From Diadema setosum (taxonomy: Eukaryota; Echinodermata; Echinoidea; Diadematoida; Diadematidae), in NCBI GenBank assembly GCA_033980235.1, contig CM067070.1:28472627-28536626 (forward strand): a DNA stretch of 64,000 nt. The letters run 5' to 3'. The translations under genes were made by a program, and so were the position numbers. This document shows, in pieces, positions 12,504-24,802 of the stretch. Positions within the stretch are counted from its first letter, which is position 1, and the number at the start of each line of letters is the position of its first letter. Under the pieces are notes generated by a model. It worked only from the letters and a program-made list of their open reading frames with translations. It made no database searches and was not told the DNA's origin.

Positions 12504-13324
12504 CTGAAAATATCAGATGGTTCGTACGTCGAGATGTTTGACTCCGGTCAGAGATCATCACGAAAGAGCGTTTGAAATGATGAACAGCAAATCGTAGCCG
12601 TTGTGTGTAGTGTGGTTTTTGAGCGCGGTCGCGGACTAACGGTTCAGCAGTACATCGTACATTATACACGTAAGGTTCAATCAGCGACAACAACAACACG
12701 CACATGACCTCTTACGTTACAGTATTATCAAGAAAACTTGTAATCATTAATTTTTTGGTTTTGAATAAAAAAAATATATGTTTAAAACTTTTTTTTATTG
12801 CAAATTAATTTTTTTTTAATGTGTCAATATTTTTGTGCTCCATATATTTTGAAAAATATTTTTGTTGTGATCTTTGGTACGAACGAGCCTCATATCAACA
12901 ATCCGGATCTCCCATTCATCGTACACAATTACTACACGCCGATTGCATTCATATAGTTTTCTATTGTTCTGTGTACATGTCAAAGCTACGGGGAACGAAC
13001 GGGCGGCAATGGGTTACTACCTTTTTTTTTTTTTTTTTTTTCACGAGTATGTAATCTCATTTAAGGTTTTTTACGTGCTTTATTCCGTAGTGAATAGATG
13101 TTGCATTTTAGGAATGCTGTAAATCAACCAAGTGAAGCAGCTTTTTGTTTGCAATGGTAAGACTACTGTTTGTTTACATAATCCTGTTGAAGCCAAACGG
13201 GTGCGGGTGGTTGCGTTAGATCGAATGTCCGTCATGACTTGCATTGGCATTGCGGCCATCAAATTACGAGTTTTCATATTGATTTTTGTGATCGACATCA
13301 TTCAATAATCATAGTGCACGTGGT

Positions 13325-15310
13325 TTAAACTTTGGTAAAACAAAAAGTTAACCATGGTTTAATAACCACTGTTCTTATGCTATCATACAAGGTTCCATGG
13401 TTAGAAATTCTAGAATATGGTTTTTCTGCACTCTATATCTGATCAGCAATGAACCACGGTTGAAACCATTGTTAAAATAACCACTTTTTCAACCGTGGGT
13501 AAACAAAAGTTAAACCACGGTTTTATAACCACTGTTCTTATGAGCTATCATACAACCATGGTGAAAATCATGGCTTTTTAACCGCCTCTTCACTATCATG
13601 AAACCACGGTTCGTAGAACCAATCAATGTTTCATAACCATCCTTTGCACATCACACATATGATAAAACAATGGTTCAAATCCTGGTGTAGCTATGACCAT
13701 CCTTTTCCTTGCTAAAATGGAATTTGAACGATTGTTTAAAACCGTTGTTTCACACTTTTGTTAAACCACTGTTAAAGTCATGGTTATATAGCCTAACCAT
13801 CATTTTTTTTAACTATATGATAAAACCATGGTTAATATCAATCATGGTTAATAGCCATCGTTTTCAACCTTTGTAAAACGAAAGTTAAACCATGGTATTA
13901 TAACTAGTGTTTTTGTGCTATCATAAAACCACGGTTAAAATCATGGTTTTATAACTATTGTTTTTACACTATCATAAAACCATAATGAAATCATGGTTTT
14001 ATAACGATGGTTTTCAACCTTAGTAGAACGAGAGTTACACCATGGTTTCCTAACCATTGTTTTTATACTATTGTGAAACCATGGTTACAACCATTGTTAT
14101 ATTATTATGTTATTTTTACCAAAGTAGAACGATAGTCTTGTTGTGGTTTTCTCACCATTGTTTTTTGAATTTCTTAAAACTGTGGTATAACGATAATTTT
14201 TTAACCATGGTTTTAAAACACTTTCATTAAACCACTGTTAGAGCCATGGTTATATAACCATCATTTTTTAACTATTATAAACCCATGGTTAATATCATGG
14301 TTAATACCCATCATTTTTAACCTTCGTAAAACGAAAGTTTAACCATGGTATTATAACTAGTGTTTTTGTGCTATCATAATACCATGGTTAAAAATCATGG
14401 TTTTATTACTATCTTTTTTACACTATCATAAAACCATGATGAAATCATGGTTTAATAACGATGGTTTTCAACCTTAGTAGAACGAGAGTTACACCATGGT
14501 TTCCTAACCATTGTTTTTATACTATTGTGAAACCATGGTTACAACCATTGTTATATTATTATGTTATTTTTACCAAAGTAGAACGATAGTCTTGTTGTGG
14601 TTTTCTCGCCATTGTTTTTTTAATTTCTTAAAACTTTGGTATAACGATGATTTTTTAACCATGGTTTTAAAACACTTTCATTAAACCACTGTTAGAGCCG
14701 TGGTTATATAACCATCATTTTTTAACTATGATAAAACCATGGTTAATATCATGGTTAATACCCATCATTTTTAACCTTTGTAAAACGAAAGTTTAACCAT
14801 GGTATTATAACTTGTGTTTTTGTGCTATCATAATACCATGGTTAAAATCATGGTTTTATTACTATCTTTTTTACACTATCATAAAACCATGATGAAATCA
14901 TGGTTTAATAACGATGGTTTTCAACCTTGGTAGAACGAGAGTTACACCATGGTTTCCTAACCATTGTATTTATACTATTGTGAAACCATGGTTACAACCA
15001 TTGTTATATTATTATGTTATTTTTACCAAAGTAGAACGATGGTTTTGTCGTGGTTTTCTCACCATTGTTTTTTTAATTTCTTAAAACTGTGGTATAACAA
15101 TGATTTTTTCACCATGGTTTTAAAACCGTCGTAAAATGAAAGTTTTATCATGTTATCATAACTATGGTATTTTAACAATGGTATTACCACACTTTCGCCA
15201 CACATTTACCATGGATATGAATTAAAAATCATGGACTACCATCGATCCATTGTAAAACCGTCCATAACCATGGTTATACCATAGTTACGGTTGTAAAACC
15301 ATGTTTTTTT
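13325..15310. repeat. ACCATGGTT palindrome array, right arm, 453-bp period
   Basis: Units marked by ACGAAAGTTTAACCATGGTA recur at 13878, 14331 and 14784, exactly 453 bases apart each time, with internal ACCATGGT palindromes. The periodicity differs from the left arm although the short motif is the same. Confidence 0.88.
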
Positions 15311-15316
15311 TTTATA

Positions 15317-15508
15317 AGGGAATTACCCCCAGAGGGCAATTACCCCCGGCTAAATGCTGGTTAGTGGTAAGGTATAGAGTTAAGATTAGGGTTAGGGTTA
15401 GGTTTAGTGTTAGGAGTTTGGGTTATAGTTAGGATTAGTTTCAGGATTAGGATTAGGGACAGGGGAATTAACGGGTCCGGGATAATTGCCCAGGGGGTAA
15501 TTGCCCTA
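15317..15508. mobile_element. Inverted-repeat element with AGGGMAATTACCCCC ends and TTAGGG-like core
   Basis: The left end AGGGAATTACCCCC and right end GGGGGTAATTGCCCT are inverted repeats, with a second copy of the motif (GAGGGCAATTACCCCCGG) just inside. The core is a degenerate TTAGGG-type tract. It abuts the right end of the 10-kb block. Confidence 0.7.
15385..15470. repeat. Degenerate interstitial TTAGGG tract
   Basis: Contains GATTAGGGTTAGGGTTAGG and further GTTAGG or ATTAGG variants. It lies within the small inverted-repeat element. Confidence 0.75.
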
Positions 15509-15730
15509 TATAGACCCCTTTAATACTATAGGTAAGGGCCTTCCTAGTGAACAAGTTATAATTATAGCAAAGATCCTACGATCTTTGACTATAGTAATAC
15601 AGTAAGTAATGGTGATTGACAAAACTATCAGACAACAATCTAATTTTACTCATCATACATTTCGCCAGTAGGCCTATATATACGTTGTACATTTCTAAGT
15701 GTGTAAGGTGTAAATCCAACTATACTAAAT

Positions 15731-15799
15731 TGAGAGAGAGAGCCAGAGAGAGAGGGACAGAGAGAGAGAGAGAGAGAGAGAGAAGATAGAGAGAGAGGC
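15731..15799. repeat. GA-rich microsatellite (copy 2 counterpart)
   Basis: Runs of GAGAGAGA with a few interruptions. It is expanded relative to 1575-1616. Confidence 0.85.
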
Positions 15800-16180
15800 T
15801 TCAGTCTAATTGTATTACTATAAACCTTTTAACCGCACACTGTTCTTCATATTGTCCGAAGTCACTGGCTCTTCATCGATTAAAATACATGTAAAAGAAA
15901 GAAAACAACCACAAGCAGCTAGATCCGGCGTGCCGCATGTTTCGCTTGCAACGAAATGTTTTCAACCTGCGTGCTGTGGATGCGGCTTGCTTATAGTGCT
16001 TGCAGTGACACCAGTAGCAGTCTCTGTAGCAACGTATGACAGCTGGTGCAATGGTTTATACAATGATTTTATCTGCAATTCATGTATGTTAACGGATACT
16101 ACACAGTGTATAAATTATTATGTTCATGTCTTTTGGTTATCTTATTAATAATTCAAAAATATAGGGACCTACGTTTCTTC

Positions 16181-16198
16181 CCCCCCCCCCCCCCCCCG
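16181..16198. repeat. Poly-C run
   Basis: About 17 C residues where copy 1 of the duplication has TTTTCTTCCTGATTAA. Length may be affected by sequencing error. Confidence 0.8.
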
Positions 16199-18239
16199 AT
16201 ATATTGATCTTCTCCATGGGGCCAACATCAACCGAAAAGCACTTTCTCTTCAGTCACGTCCTCAATTTTCTCACATATTGCATATTAAGTTATTTACCAA
16301 GCTTTTGTACTTATCCATATATATGTATATTCTTTTTTTTTTTTACAATATCCGTCACAATGTACCATGACCACTGCATAAAGTTCCACTATTGTATATT
16401 CATATCACATTGGGTGTCTTTCTCTCCTTATTCTCTGTTATGAAATAAAGTGATCCATGTATGTATAATGTTTTCGGTCAAAAACAGAGGAAATGCCCTT
16501 GTAAATTTGAATTGAATCGTATCTCCAAGTCAGCAGACCCTCATTCTTTTCTGCTGCTATCACTGCAGAGTAGATGCGATATTCTCGTCGGCCAATCAAT
16601 TCAATTCAATTTAATTCAATTCAAAATTGAATTCAAATTGAATAAAAAAAAAAAAAAAAATCAATACGAAATCCCTCACAGAGACGGCACGCACTCCATG
16701 TGTGTCGAGTATGAGTGTGTGTGACATTATTTTTCACTTCTCTCCCTCCCCCACTCTCCTCTCTCTCTCTTTTTTTTTTTTTTTTTTTTTTTTTGGTATT
16801 TATGTCAAAGATACCTACACAGCATACTATGTGCAACAAGCTATCATAACAGCAATATCAAAGGGCGCCCCCATATGGCACAGAGACAGAAACATAATCA
16901 TTAGGCAAGACAAGATATACCAGAGCACACTAGAAATGCAGAGAATTTATTGCCATACCATTGCAAGCCCGATGAATCTGTAAACCAAAGAAATTAAACG
17001 TAATAGAAATTGATGCATATGCAGCAGGTTGTTTCCTTCATACCAGAATCAACGTATTTGTTAAAAAATTTTAAGTGTTGATAAACTGAGTCTGAGTGTT
17101 GTAGGTGCCTATTAAACTGTAATGAAAAAATATACTTGCTTCACACTATCATGACTACACAGTGCATCCATGTGTATTGATGTTGTAACAATTCCATTGT
17201 TGTTACAATTACTATAACACGAACTACATAGAACAGTAGAACTACAATGTACGTTGAATTACCATTTCCACTACTAGAAAACAAAAAACAAACAAAACAA
17301 AACTAAACACAACTTTTGGGTGCATGCATGATGGTTATAATGCATAACAATGCAGGTCTTTCTTTCATCTGTTTGCATGCAAGTAAATATAACATGCACC
17401 TTAAGAAACCTAAAACAAAACAAAAAGGAAAATATCTGGCAAGCTCTCCCCACTTCTCTTCATTCATATATTCTCCACTCTAGGGTTTTCCCTTCACTGG
17501 CATAAAGCCCTAAGGAGAGCACTTTCCTTTAGCTTGATTGCTAACAACTAAAACAATAATTTTAATCTCACATCTAACTAGCTGCGATTACACGTCCATA
17601 AGATAGAGAGTAACAAATGATATTTATAACACATCCTGGAAAACGTAATACATAATATTTTTATGGCATGAAAGTTTGGTGAATTTGGAGCCAACAGATT
17701 AAAGCAGCATTTTACATTAGACAATGGCTGAGAATGGAAGAAATTTGGATAATGGTTAAGAGAACTTTGCACAAGACTTAAAACACAATATGTGATGCGT
17801 CATCACAAAAGCCTGGTCTGGAATATATATATATTTTTTTTTCCATCTTTTATTTATTCATTTTTGAATGTATTATTATTATTTTTTGGGTTTTTGGCAG
17901 AAATAAACTGTCAGATGCTGAGCTAAAATTGATAATATGATTTGCTACACTGTACACAGAAAATATTTCAAAATGAGTGAAAAGTTTGATAACTGTAAAG
18001 GTCCTTTTTCCAAAGTTGACGTAACATGATTCCCCCCCCCTTTTTTTTTAAGATCTCCAGCTTTTATACCGGTAATGTGATGACGCATCATATACAATAC
18101 ATGAAGATCGCACATGCTGTACCAAACGAGTGCAGAATATCTGTACCTTGTGATTTGTTCAGTACAATCGCTAAATATTCAACAACACATCATGCCTCAC
18201 GCCTCATATCTGTAGTGGGATATTACATAATAATGTAAA

Positions 18240-19660
18240 AATAAGGATTTACCTATACTTTCTATTTACATTTTTTTTTTTTTACCAACAAAGATGCACA
18301 CTAATCATTGCATATTTCCCTTTAAAACCAATCATTCAATATAAACAATGTGAAGAAATATAGTAAAATTGGAAAAAACGTTTTTATCATACATTAAAGC
18401 CCGTGTACAGTAGTCGATTAGACACCTGAATTGTCACCAAAAGCCACGAACGCGATTGATTTTCTCAACGAGACATTGTAGAGCATTCTGACATTGATAT
18501 ACATGGATTTTGAGGGTTGAAATTACTGAAATTACCCGATCACCGAAGTGCTTCAAAATCTAGTTTCGCCAGTTTCGCGGTCAGTTTTTTCTTTCGAATA
18601 AGTACGATCGGCCGTTACTTCAACAGCACCACCATGCGGTGTGTTTGTGCCATCCACAAACTTTCCTCCCGATTTTCCGCCCGATCGAGAGCGAGTGAGA
18701 CACGATGGTGCTCTGCAACTGTACGCATAGCTACAGTAATAAAGCAATCGCTGTCTGTTGTGTGACCGCGCGAAGTCGCGCTGAGCCGTAGCACTCAACT
18801 GCCTCTGGCCGACCAGACGCTGTGTACTACGCTGTGCGAATACACACGTACAGCGACTGGGCTGTGTGTACAGCCAAGGAGGTATCTCATACACACCGCC
18901 GTGGGCTACACCTTCAATTCAACTGTGAGCTGTGCAGTTTGTGACACGTACCGTACACGTTCATCCACATCGGTGGGATCAGTGAGCAAAATATCCAAGT
19001 CCTCGCAGGCGTGACCTCGAGTTGACCCAGCAGGTCATGGTATGGGAGAGCGCGATTGCAGAGTCGTTTTGAAATGCTCATATCTTGGTCACTGAATTAC
19101 ATTTTCACATGATTTTTCTTTATTTGATAGGTAAGGGTTAAAACTTGGATGTAATCTTGTTCATTTTTCCAAGAACGACAAGAAAGACTATCAACTTCGT
19201 GGCTAATTAATTGCCGATGTTCCGGAAATAATGGGTACAGATATTCTTCTAAAATCCTCCTAAAAGTCTTCTTTTTAATCGCAGGGCACCAACGAAAGTT
19301 ATACCATGTAAAAGAATAATTATTCAGCTTTAAGATGATACCTAGAGTGTAATGTGATGATTTGTAGATGGGTCAGCAGCCAGCCGAAATCATGGGGATG
19401 TCGTTCCTTTTTTCTCGGCACAAAATCGCGAAAATACAGTATTGTCCCACATATAGAAATTGACGTGTGTCCTCGATGCCTTTGTTCGTGTGTTACGAGC
19501 GACCCCATGCAGGCAACGTACTACATGTACTCGACATGGTCAGTTATGAGCGTCTAGCTGTGATATACTGTACTTGTGTCTGTCATTAGATATTAGGTAC
19601 TAATAGTCTACTGCCTCTTGCTGGGCCTCTCTCCCACTCCCTCTCCCTCTCTTTCTTCGA
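18240..19660. other. Intergenic block, no gene recognised
   Basis: ORFs of up to 113 codons occur near 18517-18894 (both strands) and 19320-19557, but they overlap on opposite strands, lack recognisable motifs and have no convincing splice partners. CGACTGGGCTGTGTGTACAG near 18851 resembles the arms of the palindrome at 33770. Confidence 0.5.
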
Positions 19661-19661
19661 T

Positions 19662-19885
19662 TACATGGAAAGAGTTCCTTATGTCCCCCCCCCCCCCCAC
19701 TAGTTTGCGCAAAATGGATAGATTGCTATTTTTTTTTACTAATACCAGTAATATTTATGGGAAGACTTCCCATAAACTTTATTTAATTTATTATTAGTGA
19801 GGGGGAATGGTGGTTTGTTTATTTTGTTTAAATTGGTGGTGTGGGGGGGGGGGGGGGACATAAGGAACTCTTTCCGATTGCATGT
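19662..19885. mobile_element. Hairpin element with GGAAAGAGTTCCTTATGTCC arms
   Basis: The left arm ACATGGAAAGAGTTCCTTAT (followed by poly-C) and the right arm (poly-G followed by ATAAGGAACTCTTTCCGATT) are inverted. The middle contains TGGGAAGACTTCCCA, another palindrome. Confidence 0.65.
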
Positions 19886-20189
19886 TTTCCCTTGTTCTTG
19901 TAAATCATAATACAAAATGTACAAGTATGTTTATTTGGTTTGCTTTTGTCCACCCTTCTGATTTCGTTGATGGGAAGTGCTGTCTGATTCTCAGTTTCAT
20001 TCTGCCATCAATCATTCAGATCACTCTCTCTCAATTCAAAGCATCATAAGCATTCACTCAAATATACTATAACCACTAGTTATACCCTTTACTCCCGTCA
20101 AAGTGAACACAGTTACTTTATATCAAAATTCCACTTACAACATTATCCACTCTTTTTTTTTTTTAATTTGCTCGGTTATAACAAGTGCT

Positions 20190-20440
20190 GTTCATTATTC
20201 CGAAGGTCACTGTTCAGAAGGTTCGTTATTCCGAAGGGTTGTTAATCCGAAACGCGCAAATTCCCTATATAGTACCTAGAGGTTCGTTAATCCGCAAATG
20301 TGTAGCGTTATTCTGAAGGTTTGTTATTCCTGAAGATTGGTCAATCTGAAAATGAAATTCGAAACAATGAACCTTCGCAATAACAAATCTCAGGAATAAA
20401 GAGCCTTCGGAATAACGAACCTACGGAATAACGAGCTGTT
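20190..20440. repeat. TTCGTTATTCCGAAGG inverted array
   Basis: The motif GTTATTCCGAAGG and variants recur five or more times rightward, then reverse as CCTTCGGAATAACGAAC, making an imperfect hairpin. The same motif family appears at 29.9-31.5 kb. Confidence 0.75.
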
Positions 20441-20449
20441 ACCTAGCAT

Positions 20450-20917
20450 TTTGATATAACAAAAGAAAACTGCTGATCCTAAAGGACTTCACTACAATGG
20501 GAGGCCATTGTGCCTATTCTCTCTATTACTTTAGGAGGCCTACCTAACTAGGCAAAGAACTTTCGATACATTATTGCACGTGTCATTTTCATCAATTAGT
20601 AAAATACTTTCTTTATTCATTAATAACAACAGAGAAAGGAGCACAATCGACAAGTTCTCTTTCCTTTATAAATGTATATACATCTCCACATATTTATTAC
20701 ATGTAGGTGTTGAAAGAACTACATTGTAGTTTAGTTTCAAGGTACTGTATCCATCACTCTTCATGGCAATGTATCACACACAAGACAAAAATATGTACGT
20801 TACCAAAAGCAAGAGCTGCATAAGCAGTCTACATAGTTTTATCTACTTTTTAGCATTATAGTCAAGTGCAGTTTAGATTATTTTATTTATTTATTTATTT
20901 ATTTATTCATCCATTTA

Positions 20918-20965
<48 letters not shown>

Positions 20966-21710
20966 TTATTATTATTATTATTATTTTTTTTTTTTTTTTT
21001 TTTTTTTTGGTGGTGGTGGTGGAATTGGTATCAGTCTCAGGCCAAGTCACATGTAAGAGACCTATGAAAGGTACAACTGTCGGCGGTCTTTTGAGTAGGA
21101 ACATGAGTAGGAACAGTGTGTCTTGACTGTGATGTACAGTGAACATTTCAAAATTAATTCTTCTGGTGAAGCTCAGTAAAAAGACAAAAGCTAACGCATG
21201 TACATGTACCAGGTACATGTAGTTTGAACAATTGCAGAGCTACATTGTATCAAGCAGATCCGTATAAATAATTTGCAGGCAAGTTTTCAAACTGGCAATA
21301 AACAAACTATACTGGTACATGTTGTACAAACATGGAAGAGTTGTGAATATTGCTTGAATGTTTTGTAAGTGAATAAATACTAGTAAAGCTAGAATAACAC
21401 AAATGTTTTTGAGGCAATTGTACTCTGTAAATTACATGCCATCTACACTTTTGGCAAGGTTTCACTCAAATGATACAGAGATAACTTCATTAATAGTCCA
21501 AACTGCATGAACGTTTGAGGGTGTACAAATGTCCTTGAGTACTCTGGAGGCAGGTACACTAACATGTATCTACTAGTATTCACATCACCAAGGCTTCACA
21601 CACATGAATAGAGGGTCACATAAACTCGCAGCTGCAAAAGCAATTTGAAGGTGTACATGTATACATAATTATAAAGTGTACTTACTGGAAACAAAATGAA
21701 ACATGTACAA
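20450..21710. other. Intergenic DNA with AT and TTA microsatellites
   Basis: Contains a (TA)n run at about 20920-20960, (ATT)n at 20961-20985 and a poly-T/GGT tract to 21020. No gene was recognised. Confidence 0.6.
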
Positions 21711-22950
21711 ACTAGAAATGTCGCTATGGCGACTGGTTTGCCTCCACCATAATGCATGGTTCTCCAAATAGGTCTTTACCACAATGTCTTGACAATGTGT
21801 GATGACATTTTCACATAACTACTGGCAAAAATATTAAGAATGACAGGTTTGTCACAAATGCAATGAATGTTCACTTTCCTTGAACTAGGTTTAGTTGGTT
21901 GAATGGCTATCGAGTCTAATAAGAGTGCAGGTATTTGGGGATTTGTACCCAACTTTTGACCCTTTCATAAGTTTAAAGAAGAAATGAAATTTAGCGCTTT
22001 CACTTTACCTTTAACCGTTTGGCCTTTGACCTTTTGACAAGAAACTTCCAAGAGAATACGTATTGGGTAATACTTGTGTATGCATACACTAAGTTTCAAG
22101 AAAAAATCCTGCAGGCATTGCATATGTAGATAAGAGGGAAACAATGACAATTTAATGAGTTGCAGAGACTCCAACTCTCCCGTTTTTGACGGGAGATCTC
22201 CTGCCGAAAAACCCACTTTTGCAAAATCTCCCGTTCTCCCGCTTGAGAGCGGCTCTGGCTCTGGCTCTGTGTCTCCCATTGGAAATGATTTCTTACTTAT
22301 TGCTACCGTATGTTGAAAAAACAAGCCTTGGATAGCACCAGAGAGCATCTAGAACCCTAGGAACTTCGCACTGATGAACTTGGAGTCTCCCGTTTGCTAG
22401 GGGTTTCGGGCGGGAGAATCTCCAGATCAGAAGGTGCTTGGGGTTGGGGTCTCTGGAGTTGACCTTGACCTTTGACTCATGACCCCTTAATTCCCTACAT
22501 GATCACTGTCATTCATTACATAAGTTCCATGAAGATACCTCGAAACATTTATGGAGAATTAAGTGACATTTTCACTTGACCCTTGACCTTCGACCTCGTG
22601 ACTCAAAACCTCCCTGGGGAATCTTCATTTGGTAGTTATGTACAGTATACACCAAGTTTCAAGAAAATACCTCCAGGCATTGCAGAGGGGGAAATAGTGA
22701 AATGTTCAGCATTTGACCTTGACCTTTTGACCTTTGAACTTGAGTATGTGCACTCAAAAGTTGATCTATAGGCACAACTTCACCCACTCATACATATACA
22801 TGTAAAGTTTCATTTGATACCTCTAACGGTTCTTTAGATACAATGTCCACAAAATTGATTACAGACGGAAGGATGGACGGACGGAAGGACGGACACACGG
22901 ACAACCCGAAAACATAATGCCTCCGACGACACTTTGTGGCGGAGGCATAA
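21711..22950. repeat. Repeat element carrying TGACCTTTGACCT arrays (copy 1)
   Basis: It begins ACTAGAAATGTCGCTATGGC and ends TTGTGGCGGAGGCATAA after a GGACGGACGGA tract. CGACTGGTTTGCCTCC at the start and the end motif suggest loosely inverted ends. It contains several TTGACCTTTGAC motifs and hosts the nested 22163-22455 element. The same family fills intron 10 of the LolA-like gene. Confidence 0.72.
22163..22455. mobile_element. Small DNA element, second copy, opposite orientation, 6-bp target duplication
   Basis: It begins CAGAGACTCCAACTC, ends GGGTCTCTG and is flanked on both sides by GAGTTG (22157-22162 and 22456-22461). Reverse-complemented, it aligns along its length to 340-642. It is nested in the TGACCT repeat 21711-22950. 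Confidence 0.78.
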
Positions 22951-23108
22951 AAATATAAACTTGATCAACAGTCCAAACAGCAGAGAATGTTTTGAAGGTG
23001 TAGATGTACATGCCCTTAATTACAATTGTACATGTACTTTGAAGGCAAGTATCTATTGGTCACACTGCCAATGTTTCAAACTCATAAACTGACAGCTGCA
23101 TCAACAAT

Positions 23109-23284
23109 TCAAAACTGTACGTACATGTACATAATATGAAGTATGCTTATTGGAAACAAAACAGATATAACATTTTGAATACACTTCAAAACATCAATAT
23201 TACTAGAAATCAAAGCAGACAGATCAGAATTGGCCCTTATAACATCTTGCAAAACATCTATGTGAAGAAATCTTTCATCCCCAA
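23109..23284 (-). CDS. Candidate exon c (partial gene of unknown function)
   Basis: The acceptor TTATTATAAAG precedes two bases that complete a Val codon, then an open frame GDERFLHIDVLQDVIRAN onward for at least 37 codons. It either ends at a weak GTTATA donor at 23171 or runs to a stop at 23109 as a terminal exon. The predicted segment is helical. Its phase fits exon b. The family was not recognised. Confidence 0.35.
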
Positions 23285-23902
23285 CTTTATAATAATAATA
23301 ATAAATTAATAATATGAACACTTGTAATGCGCCGGTATCCATCATGAAAAGATGCTCATGGCGCAAGAAAGAGAGGCAGAGAGAAAAAAAAACAGTTAGA
23401 AGGAGGTATGAGAAAATAGCATTGGCTGTGCAGTGTATACACATGTACCATACAATCTTATCTGAAATGTCCAAAGGCAAACTAATCATCCCAACATCTC
23501 GTGCCAACTGGATACATATGTATCAGTACATCAGGGCTGCCAACACTGGAAACTAGTTGAGAGTGAGACTCCCATAGGTCAATGCTATAATTCAGGAGTC
23601 AAAATGTGTGAGATCAATAGAAATGCATGCAAATGAAATAAAGTTTTAGGGTGAGAAAGGACCAAAATATGCGAGTCTCAGGCTCAATGCGTGAGAGTTG
23701 GCAGCCCTGCAGTACATGTGTACAAGCAGCATCATACACATTTAAAATATCTGTGTGTCACTCTCTTCATGGTTATAAATGAATGAGTGAATGATATCCA
23801 ACCCCCTTACCAGTAACAATTCACTCGACCACTCTGGTGTGGAGTATTGGCCAACATGACCCCCCCCCCCCCCCAGGTGGTATAAAAATCTGCTCATCTT
23901 AC

Positions 23903-23951
23903 CTTTCACAGGGTCCACAATTTTTCTTGATAGGTATCTGATAAGAGCATG
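23903..23951 (-). CDS. Candidate exon b, left copy of a duplicated exon
   Basis: The open frame HALIRYLSRKIVDPVK ends GTGAAAG before GTAAGA, leaving phase 1, which matches exon c. The acceptor is uncertain: the GAG at 23952 lacks a pyrimidine tract. The block 23873-23967 is duplicated in tandem as 23968-24062. Confidence 0.33.
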
Positions 23952-23997
23952 CTCGGTCATGTGAACCCCAGGTAGTATAAAAATCTGCTCATCTTAC

Positions 23998-24046
23998 TTT
24001 TTACAGGGTCCACAATTTTTCTTGATAGGTATCTGATAAGAGCATG
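23998..24046 (-). CDS. Candidate exon b, right copy of a duplicated exon
   Basis: Encodes the same 16 residues and ends GTAAAAA before GTAAGA. The open frame extends further 5' to an ATG pair near 24110, so this could alternatively be a first coding exon. The 49-base size is not a multiple of three, so including both copies would shift the frame. Confidence 0.33.
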
Positions 24047-24802
24047 CTCGGTTATGTGAACATGTACAAATTTCGGCCGATTTGGTGGAAGTGCATGTTG
24101 TATCATCATCTATCTAACTGCTGTGTCAGAATCTTCATCTTCCTTATCCCTTCTTGACCATTCAATTCTTTTTGATGACATACCTTGTGTACCTACCTGA
24201 TCAAACAGAATTCTTAAATCTTTGAAACCTTTTCTGAAATATCACAACCAAAATGTCAACAACAAAACATGTATACTCACTAAACCTCTTATAGTGCGTC
24301 AGTGGTGATGTACAAATTAAATTCATACCTTCAGCGGCAATTAAGACATGCCCCCTGTTGAGTAATGGCTGGACATCCAGATACTACTTCATACAAAGTA
24401 CTTGGTTCCCTAACATTTATCAAGAATATCATGAAGGATAATATCTAATTTAATGAGGGCAGGCAACATTTGAAGTTTCATCCCTCATACTTCTGCCATC
24501 TGTACAGACTCCAAAGGAATTTACATGCACTGATTTAACATAATTATTATAGATTATTGCATACATTTGTACATGTAGTTCCATACACTGATTATCTGTA
24601 TTCGTCAAACTTCACATTTACTACAACACCCTTGCTTTTCAAAGGATAAATGTACCTTCGTCTTTACTAAAAATGTTACCGTAAAGATGAATGAAGAATA
24701 AAGTTGATATAGAATAATATTTTATATCAACTTCATTCTTCTATTGTATCATACATGTATCACATTAGCACCTTTCTGAGTTAGGTTATCATGATGACAT
24801 AC

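Larger units (their letters stand above)
5155..15320. mobile_element. Putative 10.2-kb element with inverted ACCATGGT-array ends
   Basis: The left edge reads CCCTTGTAAAAAAATACCAT and the right edge, reverse-complemented, CCCTTATAAAAAAAAAACAT. The similarity continues inward as TTTTACATTGGATTC against TTTTACAATGGATCG. Both ends then run into arrays built from ACCATGGT-like palindromes. The block interrupts copy 2 of the segmental duplication. The interior (6.3-13.3 kb) carries nested repeats and two exon-like ORFs but no recognisable transposase. The superfamily is unknown. Treating it as one element is inference. Confidence 0.6.
4770..18184. repeat. Segmental duplication, copy 2 (interrupted)
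   Basis: The left part (about 4770-5138) and right part (15515-18184) together correspond to copy 1. The roughly 10.4 kb between them is absent from copy 1. The left edge is an AC microsatellite at 4770-4802. Confidence 0.8.
23873..24062. repeat. 95-bp tandem duplication containing a candidate exon
   Basis: 23873-23967 and 23968-24062 are nearly identical (GGTATAAAAATCTGCTCATC and GGTCCACAATTTTTCTTGAT in both). The few differences lie mainly at the splice donor flank. Confidence 0.88.

Noticed and set aside
18517..18894. Overlapping 82- and 113-codon ORFs on opposite strands
   Set aside because: Each is the shadow of the other, there is no motif or splice support, and the compositions look random.
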